Assembly: GCA_963676095.1 (NCBI GenBank)
Contig: OY781040.1
Location: 3,534,001-3,598,000 of the forward strand
DNA: 64,000 nucleotides
Origin: G963676095 sp963676095
GTDB lineage: Bacteria; Bacteroidota; Bacteroidia; Bacteroidales; Prolixibacteraceae
Reading direction: 5' to 3'
Shown: piece after piece, positions 1 to 9,012 of the stretch
Layout: the number at the start of each line of letters is the position of its first letter
Position numbering within the stretch: position 1 is the stretch's first letter
Program-made: the position numbers and the translations under genes
Notes under the pieces: model-generated
Database searches by the model: none
The model's input: only the letters and a program-made list of their open reading frames with translations
Told to the model about the DNA's origin: nothing

Positions 1-641
1 TCGGTGCAGATGAATATGCCCAGAACGTAGATGACGATGCATTTACCAACGGAGCAGCTAAGCTTGTACTAACCGATGCGCATCGTGCCGCTGAGATGCT
101 GGAAGAAAAAACAGATCCCGCGTGGACCGAGATCGCAGATCATTTAAAATTTTATACTTTCGGAAACGGGATAACCAGGGAATATAAAGGATATGACGGG
201 CAGATTATAAAACAGGCAGATGAGAATATGCTGGCTTATCCATTGCAATTGGAAACTGACACGACCGTAATATTAAAAAATTTGGTTTACTATGAGGGTA
301 AAATGGACAAGAATGGCCCGGCCATGGGAGATGCCATTCTCTCTGTTCTGTATGCCCGATTGGGATATCCGGATAAAGCATACGAGATGTTCAGAAAAGC
401 TTACATCCCGAATAAGAGAAGACCTTTCGGGGCGCTGGCTGAATCGGCCAATAGCGATAATCCGTACTTTGCAACAGGAGCGGGGGGAATGTTACAAGCT
501 GTGCTTTTCGGCTTCGGCGGACTGGAAATTACCGAAAAGGGGATCATTCAGCAGCATTCAGCATGCCTGCCGAAGTCGTGGAAGAAATTAATTATTAGAG
601 GGGTAGGGCCTGGTAAAAGGACTTATGCGGTTACCCGGTAG
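1..641 (+). CDS. GH65-type glycoside hydrolase/phosphorylase, C-terminal part
   Basis: The gene enters from the left edge; the frame is open from base 3, so only about 212 C-terminal residues are visible. The first visible residues read GADEYAQNVDDDAFTN, matching the conserved GH65 block (family consensus PDEYxxNVxNNxxTN) whose glutamate is the catalytic acid of maltose/kojibiose/trehalose phosphorylases and related hydrolases. The rest resembles the C-terminal half of the (alpha/alpha)6 barrel and a short all-beta tail. Whether it is a phosphorylase or a hydrolase cannot be decided because the catalytic domain start is missing. The PfkB kinase begins 60 bases downstream on the same strand, with a promoter-like element between, so the two need not be one operon. 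Confidence 0.75.
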   Translation, partial: GADEYAQNVDDDAFTNGAAKLVLTDAHRAAEMLEEKTDPAWTEIADHLKFYTFGNGITREYKGYDGQIIKQADENMLAYPLQLETDTTVILKNLVYYEGKMDKNGPAMGDAILSVLYARLGYPDKAYEMFRKAYIPNKRRPFGALAESANSDNPYFATGAGGMLQAVLFGFGGLEITEKGIIQQHSACLPKSWKKLIIRGVGPGKRTYAVTR

Positions 642-674
642 GAATTTGGTCTAGCCGGCATTGGTTATTTTTAT

Positions 675-682
675 TACTTTTG
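675..682 (+). promoter_or_regulatory. candidate Bacteroidota -7 element for the PfkB kinase
   Basis: TACTTTTG fits the TAnnTTTG consensus of Bacteroidota housekeeping promoters and lies 19 bases upstream of the ATG at 702. No good -33 TTTG box is seen at the usual spacing, so this is a partial match. Confidence 0.35.
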
Positions 683-701
683 CAAAAAAACTGAATAAAG
701 G

Positions 702-1691
702 ATGCAGAAAACCCAAAAATCGATTGTGGGTATAGGAAGTGCCTTGGTCGATATTCTCATACAGCTTGACGATTACAGTATGCTGGAAGTATTTAAGCTT
801 CCCAAGGGAAGTATGACGCTTGTAGATGCCGTGCTTTCTCAGAAGATTCTTGACTCGACAACCGGATCAAAACGGACAATCGAAACGGGTGGTTCTGCTG
901 CGAATACTGTCCGGGGAATCGCCCAGCTTGGCGGTTCTGCCGGGTTTATCGGGAAGATCTGTGACGACGAGATGGGACATTTTTTTAAAGATGAATTTGA
1001 GAAACTAAAAATTACCCCTCATTTATATCAAAGCAACATTCCTACAGGTAAAGCTGCAACATTGATTACCCCTGATTCTGAGCGTACCTTTGGAACTTAC
1101 CTCGGGGCAGCCAGTGAACTTGCTGTTTCAGACTTGTCATCCGGTTTGTTTGCTGCTTATGATTATTTGCATATTGAAGGGTACCTGGTTTTTAATCATT
1201 CGCTTATTGAAGGGGTTCTGAAAATGGCGAAGGACAATGGCCTGAAGATTTCCATCGACATGGCCAGCTTCAATATTGTTGAAGCGGAACTCGATTTTCT
1301 CAAACATCTGATCGGCGAATATGTCGATATTGTTTTTGCCAATGAGGAAGAAGCCCGGTCCTATACGGGACTGGATCCCCGTGAAGCAGCCAGGTATTTG
1401 TCCGGACAATGTGAAATCGCTGTTGTTAAAGTTGGCAAAGATGGTTCGCTTGTCGTTTCGGGTAACCAGTTTCTGCATGTAAAAACGCGGCATGTAAAAG
1501 CAGTTGACACCACCGGGGCTGGTGATGTTTATGCTTCTGGCTTTTTATACGGGCTCGCTAATGGGTTTAGCCTGGATGCCTGTGGCAAATTGGGCTCTCT
1601 TTTGGCCAGTAAAGTAATACAGGTTCATGGGGCCAAAATACCGGAAATCTTTTGGCCGGAAATTATGAAAGAAGTTGATAAACTCAAGTAA
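702..1691 (+). CDS. PfkB-family carbohydrate/nucleoside kinase
   Basis: A 329-residue cytosolic kinase of the ribokinase/PfkB superfamily, which phosphorylates a sugar or nucleoside hydroxyl using ATP. Two family signatures are visible: the substrate-side glycine-rich block GGSAANTVRGIAQLGG (residues about 63-78) and the ATP/anion-hole signature DTTGAGDVYASGFLYG starting at residue 269, with Asp275 as the expected catalytic base. Length is normal for the family. In Bacteroidota this type is often annotated as adenosine kinase-like; the sequence does not settle the substrate. It follows the GH65 gene on the same strand and converges with the deoxynucleoside kinase (25-base gap). Confidence 0.88.
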   Translation: MQKTQKSIVGIGSALVDILIQLDDYSMLEVFKLPKGSMTLVDAVLSQKILDSTTGSKRTIETGGSAANTVRGIAQLGGSAGFIGKICDDEMGHFFKDEFEKLKITPHLYQSNIPTGKAATLITPDSERTFGTYLGAASELAVSDLSSGLFAAYDYLHIEGYLVFNHSLIEGVLKMAKDNGLKISIDMASFNIVEAELDFLKHLIGEYVDIVFANEEEARSYTGLDPREAARYLSGQCEIAVVKVGKDGSLVVSGNQFLHVKTRHVKAVDTTGAGDVYASGFLYGLANGFSLDACGKLGSLLASKVIQVHGAKIPEIFWPEIMKEVDKLK

Positions 1692-1716
1692 AAAGGTACT
1701 TTAACCGAACCGGAGA

Positions 1717-2331
1717 TCAGAACAGACCGTAAAGCTGGGCGTCTATTTTATCGATCACCGAACTCAGATCTTCTGGGTTTAGCATAAAATCAGTTTTGTC
1801 AACGCTGATAATCAATAACTTTCCTTCTTTGTAGTTACTAATCCAGGCCTCGTAACGTTCATTCAGCTGCTTCAGGTAATCGAGACGGATGGAATTCTCA
1901 TAGTCGCGTCCCCTTTTTTGGATCTGGTTGACCAGTGTCGGAACACTTGCCCTTAAGTAGATTAATAAATCCGGTGCTTTTAAGAGGCGGTTCATCAGCT
2001 GAAATAAACTCCGGTAGTTCTGAAAATCCCTGGTCGACATGAGTCCCATGGCGTGCAGGTTAGGTGCAAAAATTTCTGCATCTTCATAAATTGTCCTGTC
2101 CTGAATAACAGTAACGCCGGATTGCTGAATGTCCATAATCTGGCTGAAGCGGCTGTTCAGAAAATAAATCTGAAGATTAAACGACCAACGTTGCATGTCT
2201 TCATAAAAATCATTCAAATAAGGATTTTCGTCTGCATCCTCGAATTGAGGCTTCCACCCGTAGTGCTTTGATAAAAGTTCTGTTAATGAGGTCTTCCCTG
2301 CTCCAATATTCCCGGCAACTGCTATGTGCAT
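1717..2331 (-). CDS. deoxynucleoside kinase
   Basis: A 204-residue cytosolic kinase of the dCK/dGK family, which phosphorylates deoxynucleosides for salvage. The Walker A loop GNIGAGKTS is at residues 7-15. Downstream, an aromatic RWSFNLQIYFLNSR-type substrate helix and the DRTIYEDAEIFA block (the DRS/ERS-like motif with catalytic arginine) are visible, followed by the LID-like arginine-containing stretch near KRGRDYE. Length and motif order match bacterial deoxyadenosine/deoxyguanosine kinases; base specificity is not deducible here. It lies downstream of the GH3-type ligase on the same strand with a 100-base gap. Confidence 0.88.
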   Translation of the reverse strand: MHIAVAGNIGAGKTSLTELLSKHYGWKPQFEDADENPYLNDFYEDMQRWSFNLQIYFLNSRFSQIMDIQQSGVTVIQDRTIYEDAEIFAPNLHAMGLMSTRDFQNYRSLFQLMNRLLKAPDLLIYLRASVPTLVNQIQKRGRDYENSIRLDYLKQLNERYEAWISNYKEGKLLIISVDKTDFMLNPEDLSSVIDKIDAQLYGLF

Positions 2332-2431
2332 ACTTGTACTTTTAACTGATTTTGGCTTTTATAAATTAATGCATATCTGTTTTTATTCTCTGTTACTTAT
2401 CTCTTTTTTATCTTTTTGGCTGTATCCTCGT

Positions 2432-3949
2432 TCACATTTGCTTCATGAGTTCGAGTAACTCGTCCAGATATTTTCTGTCATTCGACAGGCGGGGAATTTT
2501 ATTTTGTCCGCCCACTTTGCCTCTTTGTTTCATCCACTCGTAAAAGAGTCCGTGAGGAGCAATAATTACATGCGGACGTTCTAGTGTAATGCTTTTATGT
2601 CTCTTGGCTTCGTAATCGGAGTTAAGGGTTTTCAATGTCCCGTCCAGCACGGAGATAAAGTGTTCAATATCATTAGGCTCCTGGTCGAACTCTATAATCC
2701 ATTCATGTGCCCCTTTATTGTTGTCGCCCATGAAAACAGGACCTGCCGTGTATTCACGGATGTTGGCATCGGTTCGTGAACAGGCCACTTTTAGGGCTTC
2801 TTCCGCATTGTCCACGATAACTTCTTCCCCAAACGCATTGATGAAATGCCTGGTACGGCCTGTAATTTTTATTTTGAAGGGATTCCGGGAAGTGAACCTG
2901 ACCGTATCGCCGATGATATACCGCCATAAACCTCCGTTGGTGCTGATTACCATAGCATAATTTTCCCCGATCTCTACCTCCTGAAGTGAAATAACTTTTG
3001 GGTTTTCGTCATGATAATGGGACATCGGAATGAACTCGTAATAAATACCATAATCCAGCATGAGCAGCATATCGTCATTTTCCGGATCGTCCTGGATGGC
3101 AAAGAAACCTTCCGAAGCATTATAGGTTTCCATGTACCTCATGGAATCCGACGGAATTATTTTGCGGTACTGTTCCCGGTAAGGATCGAACTTTATACCT
3201 CCATGAATAAAAACTTCCAGGTTGGGCCAAACCTCGAGTATGTTTTTCTTGCCAGTGGTTTCCAGTACCCGGCGGAGCAGCACAAGGTACCAGGACGGAA
3301 CACCAGCCAGGGATGTGACATTTTCATTTCTGGATTGTTCGATTATTTTTTCCACCTTTTCTTCAAATTCTTCAATGAGGGCCACCTCAGTAGGCGGGGT
3401 ACGGTAGAAGTCGGACCAAAAAGGAGTGTTCTCGAGTAAGATTGCCGAAAGGTCTCCAAAGTAGGAATTATTATTGAAATTATTTACCCGGTGGCTTCCC
3501 CCGAGGGTCAGTGTTTTTCCGGAAAGGACTTTCGACTCCGGATAGTTTTTCAGGTAGAGGGTGAAAACATCCTTTATACCCCGGTAATGGACATCTTCCA
3601 GCGATTGCTTGCTTACCGGAATAAATTTGCTCTTATCATTGGTTGTTCCCGAGGATTTGGCAAACCACTTGATTTCTCCCGGCCATAAAAGATTTTTACC
3701 TCCTTTCATTAACAGGTCGACATACGGAGCAAAATCCTCATAACGGCGGACGGGAATGCGGTTCTTGAATTCTTCCTCCGAGGTAATGGACCTGAAATCA
3801 TACTTCATGCCAAACTCTGTATCCTTAGCTTCTCTTAAAAGATCGAAAAGGACTTCCCTTTGCATTTCAAAAGGGTGTTCCTTAAAAAGGTCGATTTCGT
3901 ATATTCTTTTGAAACTCAACCAGTTGATGATAGAATTTAGAATAGGCAT
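2432..3949 (-). CDS. GH3 auxin-responsive promoter family protein (acyl-acid amido synthetase-like)
   Basis: A 505-residue protein of the plant GH3/JAR1-like adenylate-forming superfamily; these enzymes activate carboxylic acids as acyl-AMP and in plants conjugate them to amino acids. Visible ANL-type motifs are the ATP-binding loop SSGTTNDKSKFIPVS (from residue 99), the YNASEGFFAIQ block and GLWRYIIGDTVRF. No signal peptide is present, so it should be cytosolic. The family is widespread in Bacteroidota but its bacterial substrates are generally unassigned; no neighbour here suggests one. The N-terminal MPILNSIINWLSFKR is typical of bacterial members and supports the start at 3949. Confidence 0.85.
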   Translation of the reverse strand: MPILNSIINWLSFKRIYEIDLFKEHPFEMQREVLFDLLREAKDTEFGMKYDFRSITSEEEFKNRIPVRRYEDFAPYVDLLMKGGKNLLWPGEIKWFAKSSGTTNDKSKFIPVSKQSLEDVHYRGIKDVFTLYLKNYPESKVLSGKTLTLGGSHRVNNFNNNSYFGDLSAILLENTPFWSDFYRTPPTEVALIEEFEEKVEKIIEQSRNENVTSLAGVPSWYLVLLRRVLETTGKKNILEVWPNLEVFIHGGIKFDPYREQYRKIIPSDSMRYMETYNASEGFFAIQDDPENDDMLLMLDYGIYYEFIPMSHYHDENPKVISLQEVEIGENYAMVISTNGGLWRYIIGDTVRFTSRNPFKIKITGRTRHFINAFGEEVIVDNAEEALKVACSRTDANIREYTAGPVFMGDNNKGAHEWIIEFDQEPNDIEHFISVLDGTLKTLNSDYEAKRHKSITLERPHVIIAPHGLFYEWMKQRGKVGGQNKIPRLSNDRKYLDELLELMKQM

Positions 3950-4243
3950 ACAAATACTTTTGTTATTTCTCTTACAACGAAGTTAATTGTTTTCGGGATT
4001 AATAGAACAATTATTTTGTAGCTTTCTATTTAAAACGACTGAATCATCCTGATTATAGGCCAGAAGCATTGAATTATTTTTTACATTTACACTCGGGAGG
4101 CAGATGAAAAAACTCTTCGGTATAGTCTGTGACTTTTTTCTCGTTTATATGGGGTATATACCTTCCGGATAGAGTATTTATGAGGATGTTTTTCAGGTTG
4201 TCTGCTCTTGTTCTGTAGTCCGGATACTGAATAAATTTTTTGT
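3950..4243. other. intergenic region between divergent GH3-type ligase and cvpA
   Basis: About 290 AT-rich bases separate two divergent genes. They contain a reading frame on the minus strand (4259 to 4074) that ends in a stop and looks protein-like (for example NTLSGRYIPHINEKK and FFHLPPECKCKK), but it has no ATG, GTG or TTG start and an in-frame stop precedes it. A 22-codon plus-strand frame starts at 4104. Neither is supported as a gene. Confidence 0.4.
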
Positions 4244-4777
4244 ATGAACTATATTGACATTATACTAGGTATTTTGATCATCATCGCCGCGATAAGAGGA
4301 TTCATGAAGGGGTTTATTGTTGAGGTCGCTTCCCTGGTCGCACTTATTCTGGGAGTATGGGGAGGTATCCATTTTTCTCATTTTACTGCCGGATATATTA
4401 CCAGGGTTTTTGGATGGCATTCCGAGTATCTTTGGCTGGTTTCCTTTTTTATCACGTTGCTGGTTATTATTGTCCTGGTTCATATTCTTGGTAAAATCCT
4501 TGACAAATTGGTCGAGGCAATGGCTTTAGGCTTTCTGAACCACGCTGCGGGGTTGGTGTTTGGAATAATTAAAGCCGTTTTTATTTTAAGTATTTTACTG
4601 GTCTTTTTTGATAAGGCAGATACAACTAATCATATCATTCCCAGAAAAGACAAGGAAAAATCTCAGGTATACGAACCCATCAAAAGTTTTGTCCCGACTA
4701 TTTTCCCGTTTTTAAATTTTTGGGACGATAATACCCCTGCAGATAATGAGAAACATAAAGGTGAAAAGCTGGTTTAA
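4244..4777 (+). CDS. CvpA family membrane protein
   Basis: A 177-residue integral membrane protein with the CvpA/colicin V production family pattern: NYIDIILGILIIIAAIRGFMKGFI at the N-terminus, then three further hydrophobic segments ending near residue 125, and a polar cytoplasmic tail. CvpA proteins are poorly understood inner-membrane proteins linked to colicin V export, envelope stress and purine metabolism in enterobacteria; the role in Bacteroidota is unknown. Its 3' end overlaps the next gene by 32 bases, indicating co-transcription and probably translational coupling. Confidence 0.88.
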   Translation: MNYIDIILGILIIIAAIRGFMKGFIVEVASLVALILGVWGGIHFSHFTAGYITRVFGWHSEYLWLVSFFITLLVIIVLVHILGKILDKLVEAMALGFLNHAAGLVFGIIKAVFILSILLVFFDKADTTNHIIPRKDKEKSQVYEPIKSFVPTIFPFLNFWDDNTPADNEKHKGEKLV

Positions 4778-5780
4778 AAAAAGAGAAAAGGCGGGGATAA
4801 ACGAATTGGAAGAGTGTGCTTGCCTGAATTGCGGATTTAGGTTTAAAGGTTATTATTGTCCTTCGTGCGGGCAATCGGTTACCGAGTTTGACAAACCGTT
4901 AGGATTTGTGTTTTACGATTTTTTGGGAAATTTTTTCTCATTCGATTCCCGTTTTTTCCATACATTTTATGATTTACTCCTGAAACCGGGCTTTTTAACA
5001 GTCGAATTTTTCTCGGGGAAGAGGGTGAAATATGCACCTCCTTTCCGGGTATTTATTTTTCTGAGTTTTCTCCTTTTTCTTTTGTTGCAGATCCTTTCCA
5101 ACAAGGGATTAACCAGGGTTTTGGATATGTCTTTAAACAGATCTGCGGTTGCAGTTTCCGATTCGACGGGCAGCTCTTCTTCCGATTCACGGAAGACAAA
5201 CCATCTTGTATTTCAACCTGATTCTGCAAAAAGTGTTGATATTCCGATCGACAACAGCATACTGAAGTCAGGGAGCCTTGCTGATATTTTATCTGTCATA
5301 AGTGAGAAGCTGGACAAGGAAATTGAACAAACAAGCGATGCCGGGGAAAGAAAGAAAATAATCAAACTGGAGCGGACCCTGAGATCTCCGGATCTGGCAG
5401 TCTCCCGGATCCTTAAATATTTTTCATGGACATTTTTTGCCCTGCTCCCGGTATTCGCATTGCTTCTGAAGTTATTCTATATTAGGAAAAGAATTTATTA
5501 TATCCGTCATCTTGTTTTTTCGGTGCATTTACATTCTTTTATGTTTTTATTGTTATCAGTGGTTGTCTCTATCATTCTTGTTTTTCCTCAGCAGGTTGGC
5601 CTATTTTCGTCATGGCTGCTTCTGCTTTTCCCTGTTTACATCTATCTCGCCCTTAAGCGTTTTTACGGACAAGGGTATCGTAAAACCCTGGTAAAATTTA
5701 TTTTGCTATGGTCGGTGTACAGCATAATCATGCTTGTTGCGCTAATTGGTGTTCTTATAGATGCCCTGGTATTTGGATAG
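4746..5780 (+). CDS. DUF3667 domain membrane protein with N-terminal zinc ribbon
   Basis: A 344-residue protein with a rubredoxin-like zinc ribbon at the N-terminus (CLNC at about 26-29 and CPSC at 38-41) followed by the DUF3667 region (YDFLGNFFSFDSRFFHTFYDLL, then KPGFLTVEFFSGKR) and four or five transmembrane segments. A charged loop of about 120 residues, including KLDKEIEQ, sits between the first and second membrane regions. Function is unknown for the family. The start overlaps cvpA by 32 bases; no clear ribosome binding site distinguishes this ATG from one further in, but the ribbon begins only 26 residues downstream, so the true start must be close. Confidence 0.82.
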   Translation: MRNIKVKSWFKKREKAGINELEECACLNCGFRFKGYYCPSCGQSVTEFDKPLGFVFYDFLGNFFSFDSRFFHTFYDLLLKPGFLTVEFFSGKRVKYAPPFRVFIFLSFLLFLLLQILSNKGLTRVLDMSLNRSAVAVSDSTGSSSSDSRKTNHLVFQPDSAKSVDIPIDNSILKSGSLADILSVISEKLDKEIEQTSDAGERKKIIKLERTLRSPDLAVSRILKYFSWTFFALLPVFALLLKLFYIRKRIYYIRHLVFSVHLHSFMFLLLSVVVSIILVFPQQVGLFSSWLLLLFPVYIYLALKRFYGQGYRKTLVKFILLWSVYSIIMLVALIGVLIDALVFG

Positions 5781-5840
5781 TTCAATGTATCAAATTAAGT
5801 AATATTCTGATGATGCCTCTGGTTAACGGGTTCAATTTTA

Positions 5841-5848
5841 TATCTTTG
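5841..5848 (+). promoter_or_regulatory. candidate -7 element upstream of tyrS
   Basis: TATCTTTG matches the TAnnTTTG consensus exactly. It lies about 143 bases upstream of the tyrS start, leaving a long leader of unknown role in the gene-free interval 5781-5991. Confidence 0.35.
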
Positions 5849-5991
5849 CCAGGACTGAGGGATTAATTGTCCGGAATAGACGATTTATTAGTTGTTAATG
5901 GGGTTTATTTGTTTTACTAATAGATATTTATTCCCGTTAAAAAAGGCCTTTGGTTTATGTTTATTGAAGAAAAATTAATCAAATAGTTACG

Positions 5992-7284
5992 ATGAATTTT
6001 GTTGATGAACTTACATGGCGGGGCATGATTCACGATATGATGCCCGGTACGAAGGAACAACTGGAGAAAGAAATGACTACTGCCTACGTGGGTATCGACC
6101 CCACGGCAGATTCATTACATATTGGGCATATGGTTGGGGTAATGATGCTGAAACATTTACAACTGGCAGGCCATAAGCCTATTGCCCTGATCGGGGGAGC
6201 AACAGGAATGATCGGCGACCCTTCCGGAAAATCACAGGAAAGGAACCTGCTCGATGAGGCGACCTTATGGCATAACCAGGAGTGCCTGAAAAAGCAGTTG
6301 TCCCGCTTTCTCGATTTTGAATCAGATGCGCCTAATGCTGCTGAAATGGTTAACAACTATGATTGGATGAAGAGTTTTACTTTTCTGGAATTCATCCGCG
6401 ATATTGGGAAGCACATTACGGTCAACTATATGATGTCGAAGGACAGCGTGAAGAAGAGGTTGGGAGAAGACTCGAAAGCGGGCATGTCATTTACAGAGTT
6501 TTCTTATCAGCTGGTACAAGGAACTGATTTTCTTCATCTGTACAGGACAAAGAATTGCAAGTTGCAGATGGGGGGATCGGACCAGTGGGGAAATATTACA
6601 ACAGGCACGGAACTTATCCGCCGTAAGGAAGGGGGAGAAGCCTTTGCCCTGACTTGTCCGTTGATAACCAAGGCTGACGGGACCAAATTCGGGAAGACTG
6701 AATCCGGTAATGTTTGGCTGGATTCACGGTTGACATCGCCCTATAAGTTTTACCAGTTTTGGCTAAACACTTCTGACGAAGACGCAGAAAGATATATCAG
6801 GATCTTTACCCTTCTTTCCAGGGAAGAAATCGAGGCTTTGATAGCCAGGCACAAGGAAGTGCCCCATATGAGGGAACTTCAGAAGAAACTGGCAGAGGAG
6901 GTTACCGTGATGGTACACTCAAGGGCCGACTTTGAAATGGCAGAAGAAGCTTCCCAGATCTTATTCGGGAGTGGAACTGCCGATAGCCTGCGGAAGCTGG
7001 ACGAGCAGACTTTCCTTTCTGTTTTCGAAGGAGTGCCGCAGTTTAAAATATCCAGGACAAAACTGGATGAAGGGATCCCTGTTGTCGACCTCCTTGCAGA
7101 CGATGCGCCTGTTTTTCCTTCAAAAGGGGAACTGCGCCGGACTATTAAAGGAAACGGCTTAAGTATTAATAAGGAAAAAGTTGCCGATCAGGAATTTTGT
7201 GTAGGAACAAAGTTTTTAATCGATGATAAATACATCCTTGTTCAGAAAGGAAAGAAAAACTATTTTCTGCTGATCTCGGAGTAA
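5992..7284 (+). CDS. tyrS: tyrosine--tRNA ligase
   Basis: A 430-residue class I aminoacyl-tRNA synthetase that charges tRNA-Tyr. The HIGH motif is present as SLHIGHM (HIGH at residues 43-46), followed by the nucleotide-binding GGATGMIGDPSGKS. The tyrosine-binding region has QGTDFLHL and QMGGSDQWGN, and the KMSKS loop is KFGKT, as in the TyrRS KFGKS/T variant. The C-terminus has the S4 RNA-binding domain (LADDAPVFPSKGELRRTIKGNG) after residue 360. Length is normal for bacterial TyrRS. The gene stands alone between a long leader and a strong bidirectional terminator. Confidence 0.97.
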   Translation: MNFVDELTWRGMIHDMMPGTKEQLEKEMTTAYVGIDPTADSLHIGHMVGVMMLKHLQLAGHKPIALIGGATGMIGDPSGKSQERNLLDEATLWHNQECLKKQLSRFLDFESDAPNAAEMVNNYDWMKSFTFLEFIRDIGKHITVNYMMSKDSVKKRLGEDSKAGMSFTEFSYQLVQGTDFLHLYRTKNCKLQMGGSDQWGNITTGTELIRRKEGGEAFALTCPLITKADGTKFGKTESGNVWLDSRLTSPYKFYQFWLNTSDEDAERYIRIFTLLSREEIEALIARHKEVPHMRELQKKLAEEVTVMVHSRADFEMAEEASQILFGSGTADSLRKLDEQTFLSVFEGVPQFKISRTKLDEGIPVVDLLADDAPVFPSKGELRRTIKGNGLSINKEKVADQEFCVGTKFLIDDKYILVQKGKKNYFLLISE

Positions 7285-7323
7285 TAAAAAAGTCCTTCCT
7301 GTAAAACAAGAAGGACTTTTTTT
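7285..7323. terminator. bidirectional Rho-independent terminator between tyrS and efp
   Basis: A hairpin with arms AAGTCCTTC and GAAGGACTT is flanked by an A-run on the left and a T-run on the right, so it can act on both strands. It sits directly between two convergent genes. Confidence 0.88.
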
Positions 7324-7332
7324 AAGATATTA

Positions 7333-7902
7333 TTATTTCTTTACACGTTCGTTATAGCTTCTGTCGCGGGTATCCACTTTCACGATTTCCCCGGCATTAA
7401 TAAACATAGGTACCATGATTTCAGCCCCGGTTTCCAGGGTAGCCGGTTTTAATGCAGTTGAACTTGCTGTATTCCCTTTCTCTCCCTGTATCGTTGAGGT
7501 TATTTCCAATTCAACGAAGGGGGGAAGTTCTGCAGTAAGAGGGGTCTCTGTTTCTGCATGAAAATTTATCTCGATGACTTGACCTTCTTTCATCAGGTCT
7601 GCGTTTTCAATCATGTCAGGAGCAATGGAAACCTGTTCGAATGTTTCGGTGTGCATAAAGTTAAACCCCATTTCATCTTTGTACAGGTACTGGTATGGCC
7701 TACGTTCCACGCGAACTGTGTTTACTTTGACCCCGGCAGAAAAGGTATTGTCAATTACTTTTCCTGTTTTTATATTTTTCAGTTTGGTGCGGACGAAAGC
7801 CGGTCCTTTTCCTGGTTTTACATGTTGAAACTGAACGATCGTAAAGAGTTGATCGTTGAACTCTATGGTCAATCCGTTCTTAAAATCAGCTGTAGTTGCC
7901 AT
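7333..7902 (-). CDS. efp: elongation factor P
   Basis: A 189-residue translation factor that relieves ribosome stalling at polyproline stretches. The start at 7902 gives MATTADFKNGLTIEFNDQ, the normal EF-P N-terminus; the open frame extends 35 codons further upstream but that part is hydrophobic low-complexity sequence not found in EF-P. Domain I carries the loop VKPGKGPAF, including the lysine that is post-translationally modified in many bacteria. Domains II and III follow (TVRVERRPYQYLY; EIMVPMFINAGEIVKVDTR). The C-terminus TRDRSYNERVKK is typical. A -7-like element lies 40-47 bases upstream. Confidence 0.96.
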   Translation of the reverse strand: MATTADFKNGLTIEFNDQLFTIVQFQHVKPGKGPAFVRTKLKNIKTGKVIDNTFSAGVKVNTVRVERRPYQYLYKDEMGFNFMHTETFEQVSIAPDMIENADLMKEGQVIEINFHAETETPLTAELPPFVELEITSTIQGEKGNTASSTALKPATLETGAEIMVPMFINAGEIVKVDTRDRSYNERVKK

Positions 7903-7941
7903 ATTTTGATAAAAAATTTTAAAAATTTTCAAAAACTTGGG

Positions 7942-7949
7942 CAAAAGTA
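7942..7949 (-). promoter_or_regulatory. candidate efp promoter -7 element
   Basis: On the minus strand the bases read TACTTTTG, fitting TAnnTTTG, about 40 bases upstream of the chosen efp start. TTTG tetramers occur 16 and 22 bases further upstream, bracketing the usual -33 spacing. This supports the 7902 start over the longer frame at 8007. Confidence 0.5.
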
Positions 7950-8043
7950 GTAAAAAATAGATTAACAAATACAAAGGTAATGAGCCACTTTGATTTTTTA
8001 TCATCAAAAGGTGTACCTCTGAAAAAGAGAAACGCGCAGGCTG

Positions 8044-8778
8044 CTATTTCCTGATTTGTTCCACCCCGTTCATTCTATAGGAAACAAGGTCACATTTCAG
8101 GGATCCGATAAACATATCGAATTCGAGCAATAAGGGAATCCGGTTTTTGTCTTTCGTGATGTAAAATTTGAGCCCGTCCGATCTTTTAAGAAGCTTTCCC
8201 TTGCTAACCACAGGGGTGAGTACGTAGCATGTTTTCTCACCCATATCTGACTTAATTCTTTTTGTACCCAGGAACCTGGCAGTCATGATAAAATATTCGT
8301 CGGCATGAAAAATCGGGATGGTGAATTCCTCTCCTTCATCCAACTTGTCCAGAAAGTTGTTGTGACGGAGGTAGAAAAAAGCACTCAGCATGTCAACGAT
8401 ATTGTGCGGAACTTTTTTTCCTCCGGAACGTTGACTGAAAACAGAATCCTTATTGTTATAAAAAAAAGCTTCGTTGTAATAGCGGTGTTTTTGTTCTTTT
8501 ATATTTCTGATCGCTTTATAGGGCAAATATGTTTGCGGATCGACCACGCTTTCATAAATATCGTGTACCCCAAAGAGGTTATCGGCCAGGCCTGTTGTAT
8601 TTCCTTCAAGTTTAAAGTGAATAGCCTTTTTTTCGGAATAAGTGGTATCGGTAGCAGTTAAAACCGCTTTCCCTCCTTTGATAAATCCGTAGTGAAGGAC
8701 ATATTCCATCCGTTCAAACGGTTGAGCCGAAAGGGAGAAAGAGGAACATATGAATAAGATAGCCAGTAGATTTTTCAT
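8044..8778 (-). CDS. DUF3108 domain protein, exported
   Basis: A 244-residue protein when started at 8778, where MKNLLAILFICSSFSLSAQ forms a classical signal peptide; the frame upstream to 8880 lacks such features and is rejected. The body has the DUF3108 pattern (ERMEYVLHYGFIKGGKAVLTA near the N-terminus, YKAIRNIKEQKHRYYNEAFF, IPLLLEFDMFIGSLKCDLVSY at the end), a predicted beta-rich periplasmic or outer-membrane-associated fold related to lipid-carrier-like beta sheets. Function is not established. It is transcribed toward efp with a 141-base gap. Confidence 0.82.
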   Translation of the reverse strand: MKNLLAILFICSSFSLSAQPFERMEYVLHYGFIKGGKAVLTATDTTYSEKKAIHFKLEGNTTGLADNLFGVHDIYESVVDPQTYLPYKAIRNIKEQKHRYYNEAFFYNNKDSVFSQRSGGKKVPHNIVDMLSAFFYLRHNNFLDKLDEGEEFTIPIFHADEYFIMTARFLGTKRIKSDMGEKTCYVLTPVVSKGKLLKRSDGLKFYITKDKNRIPLLLEFDMFIGSLKCDLVSYRMNGVEQIRK

Positions 8779-9012
8779 TCGGAAAAAATTAGTTAATATA
8801 CTATAATTATTTTGGTGTCCGTGGAACACTGATGTCCCGCTAACAACTCGCTGATCTTGTTTTTTATCCTGGGGTACCATCTAAGTAATGAGCATAAAAT
8901 AATGTAGTATCAGAAATTTGAGTAAATGTCAAAAAAATTATCGTGATACACATTAATAAATAATCAATTATAGTTTACCAATCTGTTTATCTGATGTCCC
9001 GTCTTCAGGCCT

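Noticed and set aside
7903..8007. N-terminal extension of the EF-P frame
   Set aside because: It encodes hydrophobic low-complexity residues not found in EF-P, and a promoter-like element lies inside it.
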